64,000 bases of DNA from CAYSGL01 sp964520985 (lineage in GTDB: Bacteria; Pseudomonadota; Alphaproteobacteria; Micavibrionales; Micavibrionaceae), in assembly GCA_964520985.1 (NCBI GenBank), contig CAZFPB010000001.1, forward strand, positions 868,001 through 932,000, given 5' to 3'. The translations under genes were made by a program, and so were the position numbers. Below are positions 16,998 to 25,104 of this stretch, piece by piece. Under the pieces are notes generated by a model that did no database searches, was not told the origin of the DNA, and saw nothing but the letters and a program-made list of their open reading frames with translations. Every line of letters begins with the position of its first letter. Position 1 is the stretch's first letter.

Positions 16998-17334
16998 GAT
17001 TAATAAAGATAAAACCTCTGAAGGCACAGCAAAAGACACAATCAAAAAGATATGGTCAGGACTTACCGATGTTGTAAGCAATTTATATGCTATCAGCAAA
17101 AATATTGCAGATCTAAAAGAGGAAAATATTAAACTACGCAACACTGTCGCAGATTTTGCAAAGATAATTCATTATCAATCTGGGCAAATTGATCAAATGG
17201 ATAAAAGATTAGATCATTTAGACAAGCAAACACTGAATCAGTCTCTAGAATTGAGACAGCAAATTGTCGATCAAGTTAGATTACAATTTCTTGAACAGGA
17301 AACCTTAAACCAAAGAAAAATGAAGCAAGGTTAA
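16990..17334 (+). CDS. Small coiled-coil protein, partner of the DnaA-I/DUF4167 gene
   Basis: An unrecognised 114-residue protein dominated by a predicted coiled coil (about 35-105, heptad-like IADLKEENIKLRNTVADF, IDQMDKRLDHLDKQTL). It starts inside the last codons of the previous gene (8-nt overlap) with an AGAGGTAA ribosome site, so the two are co-expressed and probably interact. It has the same high AT content. No membrane span or signal. Confidence 0.65.
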   Translation: MSEINKDKTSEGTAKDTIKKIWSGLTDVVSNLYAISKNIADLKEENIKLRNTVADFAKIIHYQSGQIDQMDKRLDHLDKQTLNQSLELRQQIVDQVRLQFLEQETLNQRKMKQG

Positions 17335-17352
17335 GACTTAATGCGAGAATAG

Positions 17353-17382
17353 TTAATCGCACGTATTTCATTTTCATATAAT
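17353..17382 (+). promoter_or_regulatory. Possible promoter of purB
   Basis: A TATAAT -10 at 17377-17382 with a weak -35 (TTAATC, 17353-17358) and an 18-bp spacer, about 100 nt upstream of purB. The -10 is perfect but the region is AT-rich, so chance is possible. A further 6-bp inverted repeat (GGCCTT/AAGGCC) lies between it and purB. Confidence 0.35.
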
Positions 17383-17480
17383 AGTCTTTAATAACCTCTT
17401 GGCCTTATTAGTATCGAATGGTAAAAGGCCTTAGATTTCAATAGCCCGCCTAAAAAGGGCCAATTAAGGACGCTTATTAG

Positions 17481-18782
17481 ATGATACCCCGTTATACCCG
17501 TAAAGAGATGGCCGATATTTTTGAGGCGGAGAACCGCTTTAAGATCTGGCTGGAGATTGAAACGCTGGCGACCGAGAAAATGGCGCAGATGGGCACCGTG
17601 CCGCAGAGTGCCGCCATCGCCATCCGCGAACGCGGCAATTTCGACGTCGCGCGCATCGACGAGATCGAGCGCGAAGTAAAGCATGACGTGATCGCATTCT
17701 TAACAAGCGTCGCGGAATTCGTTGGCGAAGACTCGCGCTACGTCCACCAGGGCATGACCTCTTCTGACATCATCGACACGGCGTTTGCGGTGCAGTTGAC
17801 GCAGGCCTCCGATATGCTGCTGAAAGACTTAGACGCCCTGCTCGCCGCGCTGAAGAAACGCGCCCTCGAACATAAAGACACGGTGTGCATCGGCCGCAGC
17901 CATGGCATCCATGCCGAACCGACGACGTTCGGGTTAAAACTCGCCGGCCACTACGCCGCGTTCAAACGCGGACGCGAGCGCCTTGTCGCCGCGCGCAAGG
18001 AAATCGCCGTCTGCTCTATCTCGGGCGCGGTCGGCACTTACGCCACCGTCTCGCCGGATGTGCAGGATTACATTGCCGAGAAGCTTGGCCTTGAGAGCGA
18101 AACCGTTTCGACGCAGGTGATCCCGCGCGACCGTCACGCGATGTTCTTCTCGACGCTCGCCGTCATCGCCAGCTCGATCGAAAACTTCGCCATCGAAATC
18201 CGCCACCTGCAGCGCACCGAAGTGCGCGAAGCCGAGGAGTTCTTCTCCAAAGGCCAAAAGGGTTCGAGCGCGATGCCACATAAACGCAACCCGATCCTGT
18301 CCGAAAACCTCACTGGCCTCGCAAGATTGGTGCGTGCCGCCGTCATCCCAGCCCTCGAAAACGTGGCACTGTGGCATGAGCGCGATATCTCGCACTCCTC
18401 GGTTGAGCGTAATATCGCGCCCGATGCGTGCGTGACGCTCGACTTCGCGCTTGCGCGCCTGACGGGCCTCGTCGAAAACCTGCTGGTCTATCCTGACACC
18501 ATGAAAGACAATCTCGAGCGCATGGGCGGGCTGGTGTTCAGCCAGAAAGTCCTGCTGGCGCTCACCCAGGCCGGGATTTCGCGCGAAGACGCCTACCGCA
18601 TCGTGCAGGCCAGCGCCATGAAGGTGTGGGAGAGCCGCGGCACCACCACCCTGCTCGACCATTTGAAAGCCGACAGCGCGGTGACGTCCAAGCTCGACAA
18701 CAACGCCCTTGAATCCATCTTCAATTACGGCGATTATCTCAAACATGTTCCCGCCATTCTCGCGCGGGCCTTAGCAGAATAG
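17481..18782 (+). CDS. purB: Adenylosuccinate lyase
   Basis: Catalyses two fumarate-releasing steps of purine synthesis (SAICAR to AICAR, adenylosuccinate to AMP). The 433 residues show the fumarase/aspartase superfamily layout with TSSDIIDTAFAVQL, the general-acid region GRSHGIHAEPTTFG, and the flexible signature loop GSSAMPHKRNP containing the catalytic serine. Length is typical of the short bacterial form. Bacterioferritin follows after 9 nt, so the two may be co-transcribed. Confidence 0.97.
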   Translation: MIPRYTRKEMADIFEAENRFKIWLEIETLATEKMAQMGTVPQSAAIAIRERGNFDVARIDEIEREVKHDVIAFLTSVAEFVGEDSRYVHQGMTSSDIIDTAFAVQLTQASDMLLKDLDALLAALKKRALEHKDTVCIGRSHGIHAEPTTFGLKLAGHYAAFKRGRERLVAARKEIAVCSISGAVGTYATVSPDVQDYIAEKLGLESETVSTQVIPRDRHAMFFSTLAVIASSIENFAIEIRHLQRTEVREAEEFFSKGQKGSSAMPHKRNPILSENLTGLARLVRAAVIPALENVALWHERDISHSSVERNIAPDACVTLDFALARLTGLVENLLVYPDTMKDNLERMGGLVFSQKVLLALTQAGISREDAYRIVQASAMKVWESRGTTTLLDHLKADSAVTSKLDNNALESIFNYGDYLKHVPAILARALAE

Positions 18783-18791
18783 GACGACACC

Positions 18792-19277
18792 ATGAAGGGC
18801 GATGCACAAGTTTTAAAAGCGCTGAATACGGCACTGAAAGGCGAGCTGACCGCCATCAATCAATATTTCCTGCATTCGCGTATGCTCGAAGACTGGGGCG
18901 TTACCAAACTCGCCAAGCATGAATATAAAGAATCCATCGAAGAGATGCAGCATGCCGACCGCCTGATCCAGCGCATCCTGCTGCTCGAAGGCCTGCCGAA
19001 TTTGCAGGAACTCGGCAAGCTGATGATCGGCCAGGATGTGAAAGAAGTGATCGAGTGCGATCTGAAACTGGAACAAGGCGGTATCAAGGATTATCGCGCA
19101 GGCATCAAGACTGCAGAAGACGCCGGTGATTATGTGACCTCGCAATTGTTCAAGGAAATCCTCACCGACGAAGAAGGTCATCAAGATCATTTAGAGACAC
19201 AACTGAAATTGATCGAAACCATCGGCCTCGAAAACTTCATCCAGCTCAACGCCGCGCCCGAAGGCGAAGGCAAGTAA
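18792..19277 (+). CDS. bfr: Bacterioferritin (haem-containing iron storage)
   Basis: Oxidises Fe(II) and stores Fe(III) in a 24-mer shell. The 161 residues align without gaps to E. coli Bfr. All ferroxidase ligands are present (E18, E51, H54, E94, E127, H130), and M52 is the haem ligand at the dimer interface. The gene starts 9 nt after purB with no visible promoter of its own. Two BFD-like ferredoxins, which in known systems reduce the haem to release iron, lie 0.8-1.3 kb downstream behind an iron-type operator, making this a plausible iron storage/release locus. Confidence 0.96.
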   Translation: MKGDAQVLKALNTALKGELTAINQYFLHSRMLEDWGVTKLAKHEYKESIEEMQHADRLIQRILLLEGLPNLQELGKLMIGQDVKEVIECDLKLEQGGIKDYRAGIKTAEDAGDYVTSQLFKEILTDEEGHQDHLETQLKLIETIGLENFIQLNAAPEGEGK

Positions 19278-19278
19278 T

Positions 19279-19926
19279 TTAAGGATTATTCTTAGACAAG
19301 CCGTACGCAGCCATGCGTGCGGCTTTTTGCTGTTCGTAGTGCGCCGTCATGGCAGCATCACACCGCTGAAGGAATTGCTGGCCCTTCTCTTTATCAAGCC
19401 ACATAACCGCTAATTCCAGCGCTTCCACATCGCTGTATTTTTCAAGACTGCCCGAAGCCTTGTAGAAGCTGCTCAGCAGAAAACGGCGCGGTGTGCTGCC
19501 AGCGCTGACCATGCGGTCCCACACATTGTCTTGCGCCCAGATCATCAAATGAGCCATCGGCTTATCCAGAATGCTTAAATCGTCACGCAGTTTTTTTGCG
19601 CTGTCCCTGAAATTTATGCCCGCATTCGTGCCCAGCCATTTCATCAAATCCGTGACCAGCGTGACATGGCGTTGCTCCGGCGCGTAACCGAACATATCGA
19701 CAAGCGGTATCTTGCTGCCGGAATGATCGATGTCCCACAGATCGATGCGGTAGGTGTGCCTGCCTTCGTCCATTTTCACAAAAGCGAACTCAGGCGTCAG
19801 CATGGTTTGAAGCCAGTGCTGCGAATAAATATTCTCCCCGGCATGCCCCTCGCGCGGCGCAACCGTCGGCGCAAAATCCCAGACGATGTAACGACCGTCA
19901 GAATCTTCGTAATATCTTTGGTTCAT
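19279..19926 (-). CDS. Unknown protein between bfr and BFD-like genes
   Basis: An unrecognised 215-residue soluble protein, rich in aromatic and charged residues (VWDFAPTVAPREGHAGENIY, HTYRIDLWDIDHSG), with no signal peptide or membrane span. Its stop is 2 nt from the bfr stop (convergent). Its start lies 48 nt from the iron-type operator at 19974-19994, which therefore could control both this gene and the divergent BFD-like pair. Function unknown; an iron link is suggested only by position. Confidence 0.65.
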   Translation of the reverse strand: MNQRYYEDSDGRYIVWDFAPTVAPREGHAGENIYSQHWLQTMLTPEFAFVKMDEGRHTYRIDLWDIDHSGSKIPLVDMFGYAPEQRHVTLVTDLMKWLGTNAGINFRDSAKKLRDDLSILDKPMAHLMIWAQDNVWDRMVSAGSTPRRFLLSSFYKASGSLEKYSDVEALELAVMWLDKEKGQQFLQRCDAAMTAHYEQQKAARMAAYGLSKNNP

Positions 19927-19973
19927 ATCGGATTATGTATAGAGAGCCCCAAAAAAACCGCAACGAATTTAAT

Positions 19974-19994
19974 TGCAAACCATTCTCATTTGCA
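19974..19994. promoter_or_regulatory. Iron-operator-like site upstream of BFD-like genes
   Basis: Inverted arms TGCAAA (19974-19979) and TTTGCA (19989-19994) flank CCATTCTCA. The core AACCATTCTCA is identical to that in front of the Nfu-like gene, and ATTCTCATTT matches one half of the perfect palindrome at 10210-10230. It lies 57 nt upstream of the first BFD-like start and 48 nt from the divergent unknown gene. Confidence 0.55.
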
Positions 19995-20050
19995 CTAGTC
20001 TGATTCCATATCCACAACATCTTGTGGCAATACCATCGGGAACCAACGAC

Positions 20051-20257
20051 ATGTATGTATGCCTGTGCAATCCATTTACTGATAAAGATGTTAAAACTGC
20101 GCTGGATTCCAAAACGATCCGCAAAACGCCGGGCCAGATTTACAAAGCCTGCGCGGGTGGCAACAAGCCCTGCTGCGGCACGTGCCTGTGCATGGTACGC
20201 GATATCGTCAAAGCCCATAATGCGCAGGCGGATGCCCTGCCCCTCGCCGCGGAGTAA
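20051..20257 (+). CDS. bfd: BFD-like [2Fe-2S] ferredoxin (bacterioferritin-associated)
   Basis: A 68-residue protein beginning MYVCLCNPFTDKDV, the BFD-type C-x-C motif (C4, C6), followed by a cysteine-rich stretch (C34, C41, C42, C45, C47) in place of the classic C-x2-C. In studied systems BFD binds a [2Fe-2S] cluster and passes electrons to bacterioferritin haem to mobilise iron. The ATG at 20051 is chosen because it gives the conserved N-terminus; the frame is open further upstream. An iron-type operator lies 57 nt upstream. The extra cysteines are unusual. Confidence 0.75.
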   Translation: MYVCLCNPFTDKDVKTALDSKTIRKTPGQIYKACAGGNKPCCGTCLCMVRDIVKAHNAQADALPLAAE

Positions 20258-20262
20258 CCGTT

Positions 20263-20577
20263 ATGACTTATGTGTGCAATTGTAACGCCATCACCGACAA
20301 AGACGTCACTGACTATATTGAGAAACATGCCGAGCGGCTGGAAACCCTCCCCTCCAACAAGGCCACGGCCGATATTTTCAATAACCTACGTCCCAAACCG
20401 CATAAGCACGCCGATGGCTCGTACCATAATCCCTGTGCCGGCTGCCTTCAGCCCTGTATTCCGAGAATTGAGGAAATGCTGATCGAGGCAGAAGAACAAC
20501 GATGCAAAGGCTATCAGTCGCCGACGCAATGCGCGGTGGCCGACACGCTGGCCGCCCTGTTATTCGAAATGAAATAA
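20263..20577 (+). CDS. Expanded BFD-like [2Fe-2S] protein
   Basis: A 104-residue relative of the preceding protein. It opens with TYVCNCNAITDKDVTDYI (C5-x-C7 and the shared TDKDV) and then has a His/Lys/Pro-rich insert before C58-x2-C61-x3-C65, plus C81 and C90. It starts 5 nt after the first BFD-like stop, so both share one transcript. A cluster-binding role is likely by family. The insert and extra cysteines may serve a different partner than bacterioferritin. Not seen as a standard named family. Confidence 0.65.
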   Translation: MTYVCNCNAITDKDVTDYIEKHAERLETLPSNKATADIFNNLRPKPHKHADGSYHNPCAGCLQPCIPRIEEMLIEAEEQRCKGYQSPTQCAVADTLAALLFEMK

Positions 20578-20652
20578 CAGCCCCCACGCCTTGCAATCTG
20601 CTGTGGCCTGTGGCACGACTTATCTCCTCATCCGCATAACAAGGAGCCGTAT

Positions 20653-21189
20653 ATGCTGAAAACACTCACGCTTGTCTTAGGGAGCTTACTGATTATGACT
20701 GCCACCACGAACGCCGCTGAAGGCCTCGACCCAGAGAACACTCTCTACATGGATCTAAAAGATGGCCGCGTTACCATCAAGTTGCTGCCGGAAATTGCGC
20801 CGAACCATGTTGCCCGCGTAAAAGAACTGGCCCGCGAAGGATTCTATAACGGTATCGTCTTCCACCGCGTCATCGAAGGGTTCATGGCCCAAGGCGGCGA
20901 TCCAACGGGTACAGGCACAGGCGGCTCCGACAAGGGCAATCTGAAAGCGGAATTCAGCGATTACAATTTCGGTCGCGGTACGGTTGGCGCGGCGCGCTCG
21001 GCCAGCCCTGACTCCGCCAACTCGCAATTCTACATCTGCTTTGAAGACTGCAGCTTCCTGAACGGTCAATACACCGTATGGGGCCAGGTTGTCGAAGGCA
21101 TGGATGTGGTGGACAAAATCACCCGCGGCGAACCGCCTTCAAACCCGGATAAAATTATCAAGCTGCAAGTTGCCGCAGACGCCAAGTAA
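20653..21189 (+). CDS. Periplasmic cyclophilin-type peptidyl-prolyl isomerase
   Basis: Speeds cis-trans isomerisation at proline. The 178 residues comprise a signal peptide (MLKTLTLVLGSLLIMTATTNAA) and a complete cyclophilin domain with the catalytic Arg in FHRVIEGFMAQGGDPTGTG and the NSQFYICF and GQYTVWGQVVEGMDVVD segments. AAGGAG precedes the start. The signal peptide supports export, similar in role to PpiA. A strong intrinsic terminator follows. Confidence 0.93.
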   Translation: MLKTLTLVLGSLLIMTATTNAAEGLDPENTLYMDLKDGRVTIKLLPEIAPNHVARVKELAREGFYNGIVFHRVIEGFMAQGGDPTGTGTGGSDKGNLKAEFSDYNFGRGTVGAARSASPDSANSQFYICFEDCSFLNGQYTVWGQVVEGMDVVDKITRGEPPSNPDKIIKLQVAADAK

Positions 21190-21194
21190 TTTAG

Positions 21195-21224
21195 AAAATC
21201 CCCGCTCCGGCGGGGATTTTTTTT
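21195..21224. terminator. Bidirectional intrinsic terminator
   Basis: A GC-rich hairpin with arms AATCCCCGC and GCGGGGATT and a 4-nt loop, A-run on the left and an eight-T run on the right. It sits between the converging cyclophilin and EamA genes and can serve both. Confidence 0.9.
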
Positions 21225-22107
21225 ACCCGGTGTACGCTTTCAGCAAGATGATGATCGCGGCGCAGGCGACGATGCCGAGGCCTGCCATCACGTTTGCGGT
21301 CTCCTTGCGGCCCGTGGCTTTGTAGAACAGCATGATCAGCAATGTATCGGTGAATTTCACGGCTGGCACGAGGCCTGGATTATCAACGTAAAACATGGCG
21401 GCGAAGTTCGAAGCGACCATCAGGCTCGATACGCTACCTACCATGAAACCGGCCTTGATCGCGGAAGGCGACAGCATCACTGTCCGTGGCAGCGGTTTCT
21501 TGATGGCATAATATATCATCCAGAGGGCGACCATGACGCTGGCTTCCACCACCACATAGGAAAAGGGGCCGCGCTGAATATCGGTGTGCTGCGCCACCAG
21601 CTTGAACATCAACGGGCCGACGACGGCGGCGAACACGACGAACCAGATCAGACGCAATGCCTGCCAAGACACGGGACAGTCTCTCAACTGCATCGAGAAA
21701 TAAACGGACGCGCACAAGGTGACGCAGACCAGTGCGCTGCGAATGGGTGTTTCAAGATACACACCGAGAAGCGCCGGATCGAACAGGAACCATAAACAGA
21801 AGGTCAGAATGACCGATAGCGGCAATATGCGCGACACAACACCCGCCCCGACTTTGGCGACAGCATTGAAAAAGATCACATCGCTGATCACCCATAAAAA
21901 GGCCTGTCCAATTACCAGCGCGTAGAAAATGGGCTGGTTCGGCAAACCGAACCACAAGGCCAGTGGCAGCATGAAAACAATGCAGGCGACCTTGTTCCAA
22001 AAGGCGATGGCGAATCCGTCAACCTTCAGCCGCTCCTGTATCAGCATCATGACGGCAGACAGGCTGGCCGATAGCAGTCCGAACAACGCCCATAATGGAA
22101 ATATCAT
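21223..22107 (-). CDS. EamA/DMT-superfamily membrane transporter
   Basis: A 294-residue, very hydrophobic protein with about ten predicted membrane helices (for example IFPLWALFGLLSASLSAVMM, VACIVFMLPLALWFGLP and, at the end, VMAGLGIVACAAIIILLKAY), the size and two-half repeat of the drug/metabolite transporter superfamily. Substrate cannot be predicted. It starts about 55 nt from the divergent GH13 gene and ends at the shared terminator. Confidence 0.75.
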   Translation of the reverse strand: MIFPLWALFGLLSASLSAVMMLIQERLKVDGFAIAFWNKVACIVFMLPLALWFGLPNQPIFYALVIGQAFLWVISDVIFFNAVAKVGAGVVSRILPLSVILTFCLWFLFDPALLGVYLETPIRSALVCVTLCASVYFSMQLRDCPVSWQALRLIWFVVFAAVVGPLMFKLVAQHTDIQRGPFSYVVVEASVMVALWMIYYAIKKPLPRTVMLSPSAIKAGFMVGSVSSLMVASNFAAMFYVDNPGLVPAVKFTDTLLIMLFYKATGRKETANVMAGLGIVACAAIIILLKAYTG

Positions 22108-22163
22108 GGCAACCCCTTCCCTCGTCCTGTATTGTACCTAAGTCAGACAAAAAAGGAACGAGC

Positions 22164-23729
22164 ATGACAATCGATAAAGACTGGTGGCGCGGCGCGGTGA
22201 TGTATCAGGTATACCCGCGCTCGTATAAAGACTCCAATGGCGACGGTATCGGTGATCTGCCGGGCATTACCGACAAGATGGATTACATCGCCTCGCTCGG
22301 TGTTGACGGCATCTGGATATCGCCCTTCTTCAAATCACCGATGAAGGATTACGGCTACGACATCTCGGATTACTGCGCGGTCGACCCGATGTTCGGCGCC
22401 AATGAGGATTTTTCCATCCTGCTGCGCGAGGCACACAACCGCGGCCTGAAAGTCATCATCGATATGGTGCTGAGCCATACCTCATCCGATCATCCATGGT
22501 TTTTAGAAAGCCGATCGAGCCGCGACAATGGCCGCTCTGACTGGTACGTCTGGGCCGACCCTAAACCCGACGGCACGCCGCCGAATAACTGGCAATCATG
22601 CTTTTCCGGCGCGGCGTGGACGTTCGATACACGGCGCGGGCAATATTACCTGCACAACTTCCTGTCGGAGCAGCCAGACCTGAATTTTCACAATCCCGAT
22701 GTGCAGGATGCGCTGCTGCGCGCCTGCCGCTTCTGGCTCGACATGGGCATCGATGGCTTCCGTCTCGATGTCGTGAATTTTTACTACCAAGATAAAGCAT
22801 TGCGCGACAACCCGCCGCGCGATCCAGATACGGTGTCGACGGGCGTGCAGTTTGAAAAACTCTACCCCTACATCATGCAGCAGCACATTCATGATAAATC
22901 GCAGCCGGAGAACAAAGACTTTCTCAAGCGCCTGCGCGCGTTGACCGACGAGTTCGAAGCCACGATGATGATCGGCGAGATCGGCGATGACGATCCATTC
23001 AAACTGGCGGTGGAATATTGCGCGGGCGGCGACATGCTGCACACCTCCTACAGCACGCACATGATGTCCGGCCAGAGCAAGGTTCTGACCAAGGACATTA
23101 TCGAAGAGCCGATCAGATTGTTCCACAGTCACTCGCAAACGGCGTGGCCGTCCTGGGCGTTTTGCAATCATGATGTCGTGCGCGCCGTGACCCGCTGGGG
23201 CAAGGACATGGCGATGGAACACCGTCTCGCCTTCGGCAAGATGCTGATGGCGTTGCTCTGCTCGCTGCGCGGCTCGCCGTATATCTATCAGGGCGAAGAG
23301 CTGGGCTTGCCCGAAGCGATCATCCCGTTCGAGCGTATTCAGGACCCGTGGGGCAAGGCGCTGTGGCCGGAATGGCAAGGGCGCGACGGATGCCGCACAC
23401 CGATGCCGTGGAACGCCCTCGACAAGCATGCCGGCTTCAGCCAGAGCGAACAAGACACATGGCTGCCCATACCTGATTCCCATTTGAAACTGTCTGTAAA
23501 CGATCAGGAAAATGATCCGGAGTCCCTGCTCACCTTCACCAAAGAGTTTCTGGCGTGGCGTAAAACCAAGCCTGTGCTGATCAAGGGCGAGATGACGCTG
23601 GAGGATACAGGCAATGACTCTCTGATTGCATTCACGCGCAGCTATCAGGGGGAAACCGTGCGGTGCCGGTTCAACCTCAGCGCGGATCAACAAGGTGATC
23701 TAAGTCCATACGGCTTTGCCTTCGATTAA
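22164..23729 (+). CDS. GH13 alpha-glucosidase (oligo-1,6-glucosidase-like)
   Basis: Cytoplasmic glycoside hydrolase of family 13. The 521 residues from the ATG at 22164 (preceded by AAGGAA) give the conserved opening WWRGAVMYQVYPRSYKDSNG. Catalytic motifs are visible: nucleophile Asp in GFRLDVVNF, general acid Glu in MIGEIGDDD and the transition-state Asp in FCNHDVVRA. The DSNGDGIGDLPGI calcium-loop-like segment is also present. The QDYLT-like exo-acting layout suggests an alpha-glucosidase rather than an endo-amylase. The C-terminal beta domain is short. It converges on an unknown gene with a 4-nt stop overlap. Exact linkage specificity is not determined. Confidence 0.9.
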   Translation: MTIDKDWWRGAVMYQVYPRSYKDSNGDGIGDLPGITDKMDYIASLGVDGIWISPFFKSPMKDYGYDISDYCAVDPMFGANEDFSILLREAHNRGLKVIIDMVLSHTSSDHPWFLESRSSRDNGRSDWYVWADPKPDGTPPNNWQSCFSGAAWTFDTRRGQYYLHNFLSEQPDLNFHNPDVQDALLRACRFWLDMGIDGFRLDVVNFYYQDKALRDNPPRDPDTVSTGVQFEKLYPYIMQQHIHDKSQPENKDFLKRLRALTDEFEATMMIGEIGDDDPFKLAVEYCAGGDMLHTSYSTHMMSGQSKVLTKDIIEEPIRLFHSHSQTAWPSWAFCNHDVVRAVTRWGKDMAMEHRLAFGKMLMALLCSLRGSPYIYQGEELGLPEAIIPFERIQDPWGKALWPEWQGRDGCRTPMPWNALDKHAGFSQSEQDTWLPIPDSHLKLSVNDQENDPESLLTFTKEFLAWRKTKPVLIKGEMTLEDTGNDSLIAFTRSYQGETVRCRFNLSADQQGDLSPYGFAFD

Positions 23730-24337
23730 GCGGCAAGGCCTTTGGCGTGCTTGATCAGGCGCGCGATGGCTTTCTCCATCTTGTCGACATCGGTCAGCGG
23801 ATCGCGTGTCTCGAGACGGATCAGCGCCTGCGTCTCATCGAACATCAACAGGCTGTCGGAATTCTTGGTGCCGACGATGGCGACGATATGGCCCACGCGC
23901 TCATCGGTCAGCCACGCTTTGATCGCTTCGTCGTTGCGGGCGTAGAAGTGTAAAGACTTATCCCAGTTGGCATTGTCCGGCGTGTACGGATGTAGCGCCG
24001 AGAGGGAGTTGAGGAACGGCAGCATCTCTGTCGTGCCCACCGCGCCGCCATCGATTAGCCCAGCTGGAAACGTAATCTCCATCGCGGTCAGCATGCGGCG
24101 CTGGCGCACATCGAGCGCCTGACGCTCGGCCGCGAACAGCGCAACGCGAAACCCGTCCATATGACCCGACACGGTCGGCGAGGAAAAGAAGCGGCCTTTT
24201 TCGAAGACAAGGCGGTGTTTCTTGGCGAAGGCTTCCCAGGCGCGCTTCTGGGTCAGCAGGATATGCGCCGACCATGCGGTGGCGCCGATCAGCACGGCGG
24301 AAATCAGAAACCAGACGGTGAAGCCTACGAAGGACAT
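23726..24337 (-). CDS. Unknown single-pass membrane protein
   Basis: Unrecognised, 203 residues. One N-terminal membrane helix (VGFTVWFLISAVLIGATAWSA) is followed by a soluble domain of about 170 residues with mixed alpha/beta character. No lipobox or cleavage site. Its stop shares TTAA with the GH13 gene. A small lipoprotein gene lies downstream in the same direction on the other side. Confidence 0.65.
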   Translation of the reverse strand: MSFVGFTVWFLISAVLIGATAWSAHILLTQKRAWEAFAKKHRLVFEKGRFFSSPTVSGHMDGFRVALFAAERQALDVRQRRMLTAMEITFPAGLIDGGAVGTTEMLPFLNSLSALHPYTPDNANWDKSLHFYARNDEAIKAWLTDERVGHIVAIVGTKNSDSLLMFDETQALIRLETRDPLTDVDKMEKAIARLIKHAKGLAA

Positions 24338-24398
24338 GCGATCAACCCTTTACCCTTTTCCAAGTCTACCAAGAAAGACAAGGGATTGTCACCTTTGG

Positions 24399-24677
24399 CT
24401 ATTTCGCGCCCTTGACCTGTTTGCTGTCGAAAATTGGCGCGGCGTCCGTCATCGGCGTAGCGGCGCTCGCAGCGACCGGCGTGAGCACAGGGCCCTTCTC
24501 CGGCAGCATGTAAGCGCGGACATAGGCCACGCCCGACCCGGCGGTGCGCTCTTCGGTATAGGGCACCATGCCGCGCACCGGTTGGACCACCCAGCCGCCG
24601 CCATCGCCCTCGCCGCACGCGGCCAGCGCCGGCGCTAGAACGGCCAGAATCAACAAGGAACGGGACAATCGGGTCAT
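24399..24677 (-). CDS. Small unknown lipoprotein
   Basis: A 92-residue protein with a clear lipoprotein signal: basic start MTRLSRS, hydrophobic LLILAVLAPA and the lipobox LAAC at about residue 21. The mature part is only about 70 residues, Gly/Ala/Pro-rich at both ends. Function unknown. A tandem pair of DnaA boxes lies 70-90 nt upstream of the start. Confidence 0.6.
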   Translation of the reverse strand: MTRLSRSLLILAVLAPALAACGEGDGGGWVVQPVRGMVPYTEERTAGSGVAYVRAYMLPEKGPVLTPVAASAATPMTDAAPIFDSKQVKGAK

Positions 24678-24746
24678 GGGACACCTCGCGGGAACAGGTC
24701 AGAAATGGAAGGATGGCCAGAATCGGCCGATGCGAATCAGAAGAAC

Positions 24747-24766
24747 TTATCCACAAATTATGCACA
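24747..24766 (+). promoter_or_regulatory. Tandem pair of perfect DnaA boxes
   Basis: TTATCCACA (24747-24755) and TTATGCACA (24758-24766) both match the TTATNCACA consensus exactly, in the same orientation, separated by 2 nt. They lie between the divergent lipoprotein gene and a small gene. No AT-rich unwinding region, parAB or other origin gene is near, so a DnaA-responsive promoter is more likely than an origin. Confidence 0.55.
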
Positions 24767-24863
24767 ACTTACCCCCAGCTGTAAATAAGTGTGGACATAA
24801 GGGCCCGACATGCCCTACACACGCCCGGTTTGTGTTCAATCAACAACCTTTGGGGGGTAACCT

Positions 24864-25070
24864 ATGACGTTCGTTCATCCTTCTGCCGACTTCCGCTCTG
24901 CCATCAATCCTTTGGTCCAACAGATCGCCACCAGCATCCAGATGCCGGCCGGTCAGGTGGCCGAGGTTTTGTGTAGCGCCGGGATCAACCTGACCCCCAA
25001 GAACGTCGAGCGCGTGGCACAGACCTTCAAGCTCGTCCTCGCCGCCAGCCGCCCGGGTCGCCAGCCGTAA
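24864..25070 (+). CDS. Small unknown protein downstream of DnaA boxes
   Basis: A 68-residue protein, not recognised. It reads as a compact helical protein (INPLVQQIATSIQMPAGQVA, ERVAQTFKLVLAASRPG) without signal or membrane span. The ATG is preceded by a G-run (TTGGGGGGTAACCT) that can act as a ribosome site. Codon use looks like that of its GC-rich neighbours, which supports a real gene. Confidence 0.5.
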   Translation: MTFVHPSADFRSAINPLVQQIATSIQMPAGQVAEVLCSAGINLTPKNVERVAQTFKLVLAASRPGRQP

Positions 25071-25104
25071 TCCCGCACCCGCCGTTCTGAGCCGCCTCCC
25101 AAGG

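Noticed and set aside
22596..23693. 365-residue open frame antisense to the GH13 gene
   Set aside because: Shadow frame; the GH13 catalytic residues are all on the plus strand.
24678..25070. Replication origin at the DnaA box pair
   Set aside because: Only two boxes, no AT-rich unwinding stretch and no typical origin neighbours (parAB, gidAB, hemE, rpmH).
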